Assembly: GCA_944322815.1 (NCBI GenBank)
Contig: CALUQB010000022.1
Span: 1 to 44,737, forward strand
DNA length: 44,737 nucleotides
Reading direction: 5' to 3'
Origin: an uncultured Bacteroidales bacterium
GTDB lineage: Bacteria; Bacteroidota; Bacteroidia; Bacteroidales; UBA932
Shown here: piece after piece, positions 43,876-44,737 of the stretch
How the letters are laid out: every line of letters starts with the position of its first letter
Position numbering within the stretch: the first letter of the stretch is position 1
Notes under the pieces: generated by a model
Seen by the model: the letters and a program-made list of their open reading frames with translations, nothing else
Told to the model about the DNA's origin: nothing
Databases searched by the model: none
Translations under genes and position numbers: made by a program

Positions 43876-44577
43876 TCATTTGATTCCTACGAACATTCTG
43901 CAGATGCCGAAAGTGAGAGCTTTGGTCCGGACTTCTGAAAATCCGGCGGAGCGCATCATCGAGCAGACTTTTTCCGGAGACGGAAATTTCAGTACGGAAG
44001 CGGGGAGATACCTGTATGCCGCCCGGTCTCCGGATACCAGACCGCCTATCAGCGGCAGGACATGCAGGAAATACAGCTTGTAGACCGATTTCAGTATGGG
44101 GTTTCCCGGCACTGACAGTTCGAGGATTACGGATTTTCCTCCAGGCTTGAGTACCCGGCACATTTCCGAAAGGCCTTTTTCCAGATGTTCGAAATTCCTC
44201 ACTCCGAAAGCGACCGACACTCTGTCGAAACTGCATGCAGGATATTCCAGCTGTTCACAGTCCCCGTATTCCAGCCTGATCCTGTCATCCAGACCTGCCG
44301 CTTTCACCTTTTCCCTGCCTATGGCCAGCATTCCTTCGGAAATGTCGGTCCCCGTTATCAGGCTGCCCGGTGCCGAGTCCCGGGCAATGCCCATGGCGAA
44401 GTCTCCTGTTCCGCTGGCGACATCAAGTATTTTCAGGGGAACGTCCTTGACGACGATTTCCCTGACAGCCTTTTTCCTCCAGGACTTGTCTATGTCCAGA
44501 GACAGTATATGGTTCAGTCTGTCATAGTTCCCGGCGATGCTGTCGAACATCTTCCGTACATTCTCTTTCTTCGGCAT
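43876..44577 (-). CDS. menG: Demethylmenaquinone methyltransferase (UbiE/MenG)
   Basis: Methylates demethylmenaquinone with S-adenosylmethionine, the last step of menaquinone synthesis. The 233-residue protein has the family N-terminus (VRKMFDSIAGNYDRLNHILSLDIDKSWRKKAV), the SAM motif ILDVASGTGDFAMGIAR, then TGTDISEGMLAIGREK, the family's FDRVSVAFGVRNFEHLEKGLSEMCRVLKPGG, and a C-terminal FSEVRTKALTFGICRMFVG. It faces menA tail to tail. A palindromic repeat cluster begins immediately upstream of its start codon and may affect its promoter. Confidence 0.95.
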   Translation of the reverse strand: MPKKENVRKMFDSIAGNYDRLNHILSLDIDKSWRKKAVREIVVKDVPLKILDVASGTGDFAMGIARDSAPGSLITGTDISEGMLAIGREKVKAAGLDDRIRLEYGDCEQLEYPACSFDRVSVAFGVRNFEHLEKGLSEMCRVLKPGGKSVILELSVPGNPILKSVYKLYFLHVLPLIGGLVSGDRAAYRYLPASVLKFPSPEKVCSMMRSAGFSEVRTKALTFGICRMFVGIK

Positions 44578-44599
44578 ATCATTATAATAACGTCAGTTC

Positions 44600-44737
44600 G
44601 TAGTCGCGCAATCCCCCTAATAGGGGGTGCAGGGGGTTAGGATGGGTCACTTGACCCTGTACCATAGCCCTTAATAATTAACAAGTCGCCATGGCGACCG
44701 CGACGAGTAGTCGCGCAATCCCCCTAATAGGGGGTGC
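44600..44737. repeat. Palindromic repeat cluster with 31-bp direct repeats, running off the window
   Basis: A 31-base sequence at 44600-44630 is repeated exactly at 44707-44737, the last base of the window, giving a 107-base period. Each copy contains CCCCC-TAATA-GGGGG. Between them are GGGTCA-CT-TGACCC (44644-44657), GTCGCCATGGCGAC (44685-44698) and CGCGAC-GAGTA-GTCGCG (44699-44715). The CCCCTAATAGGGG core and the following GGGGGTTA(A/G)GATGGG also occur in the first Rpn insertion (38607-38650). AACGTCAGT (about 44589-44597) recurs from the second insertion. Confidence 0.8.

Overview
This window is chromosomal DNA from a member of the Bacteroidota, most likely order Bacteroidales. Evidence is the SusC/SusD pair, many SPII lipoproteins of the '(A/S)-x-S-C' type, Omp28, DUF6029 and DUF4988-type proteins, a K+-dependent membrane pyrophosphatase, and promoters of the Bacteroidota form TTTG/TTG-N19-21-TAnnTTTG. 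I cannot name a genus from sequence alone.

Layout. 1-4.4 kb: end of a GH31 alpha-glycosidase and a GH78 alpha-L-rhamnosidase lipoprotein (glycan use). 4.4-11 kb: hppA, then the methionine/aspartate-family genes metX, metY and asd. A 52-bp-period tandem array of hairpins lies between metX and metY. 11-14.7 kb (minus strand): a DUF456 membrane protein, an Xaa-Pro aminopeptidase and an AAA-ATPase/PD-(D/E)XK protein whose promoter lies in a 31-bp palindrome. 14.8-19.7 kb: a PiT phosphate transporter with a PhoU-like tail, divergent from an OmpR-type response regulator and histidine kinase. 19.7-37.5 kb: a long, apparently co-transcribed envelope locus of SusC, SusD, a TlpA-like thioredoxin, a DUF6029 putative barrel, three Omp28-type thioredoxin-fold lipoproteins with different CxxC motifs, two large modular surface lipoproteins, and an S41 protease lipoprotein. 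37.6-39.2 kb: an Rpn-family (PDDEXK) gene broken by two mosaics of short palindromes. 39.3-44.6 kb: housekeeping genes lolD, trmN6, lepA, menA and menG. 44.6-44.7 kb: another palindromic repeat array of the same style, running off the window.

Most notable points. (1) The susC gene is out of frame at a G8 tract inside its signal-peptide coding region. Seven G's would restore a perfect signal peptide fused to the full transporter, so this looks like a phase-variable ON/OFF switch, here OFF, unless it is a homopolymer miscall. (2) The SusCD locus encodes no carbohydrate-active enzyme that I recognise. It carries four thioredoxin-fold proteins and a protease instead, which suggests capture of peptide or disulfide-containing protein rather than glycan. 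(3) Two different families of short palindromic DNA are present: the regular 52-bp hairpin array, and the irregular mosaics that invaded the Rpn gene and recur at the right edge. No rRNA, tRNA, CRISPR array or intact insertion sequence was seen.
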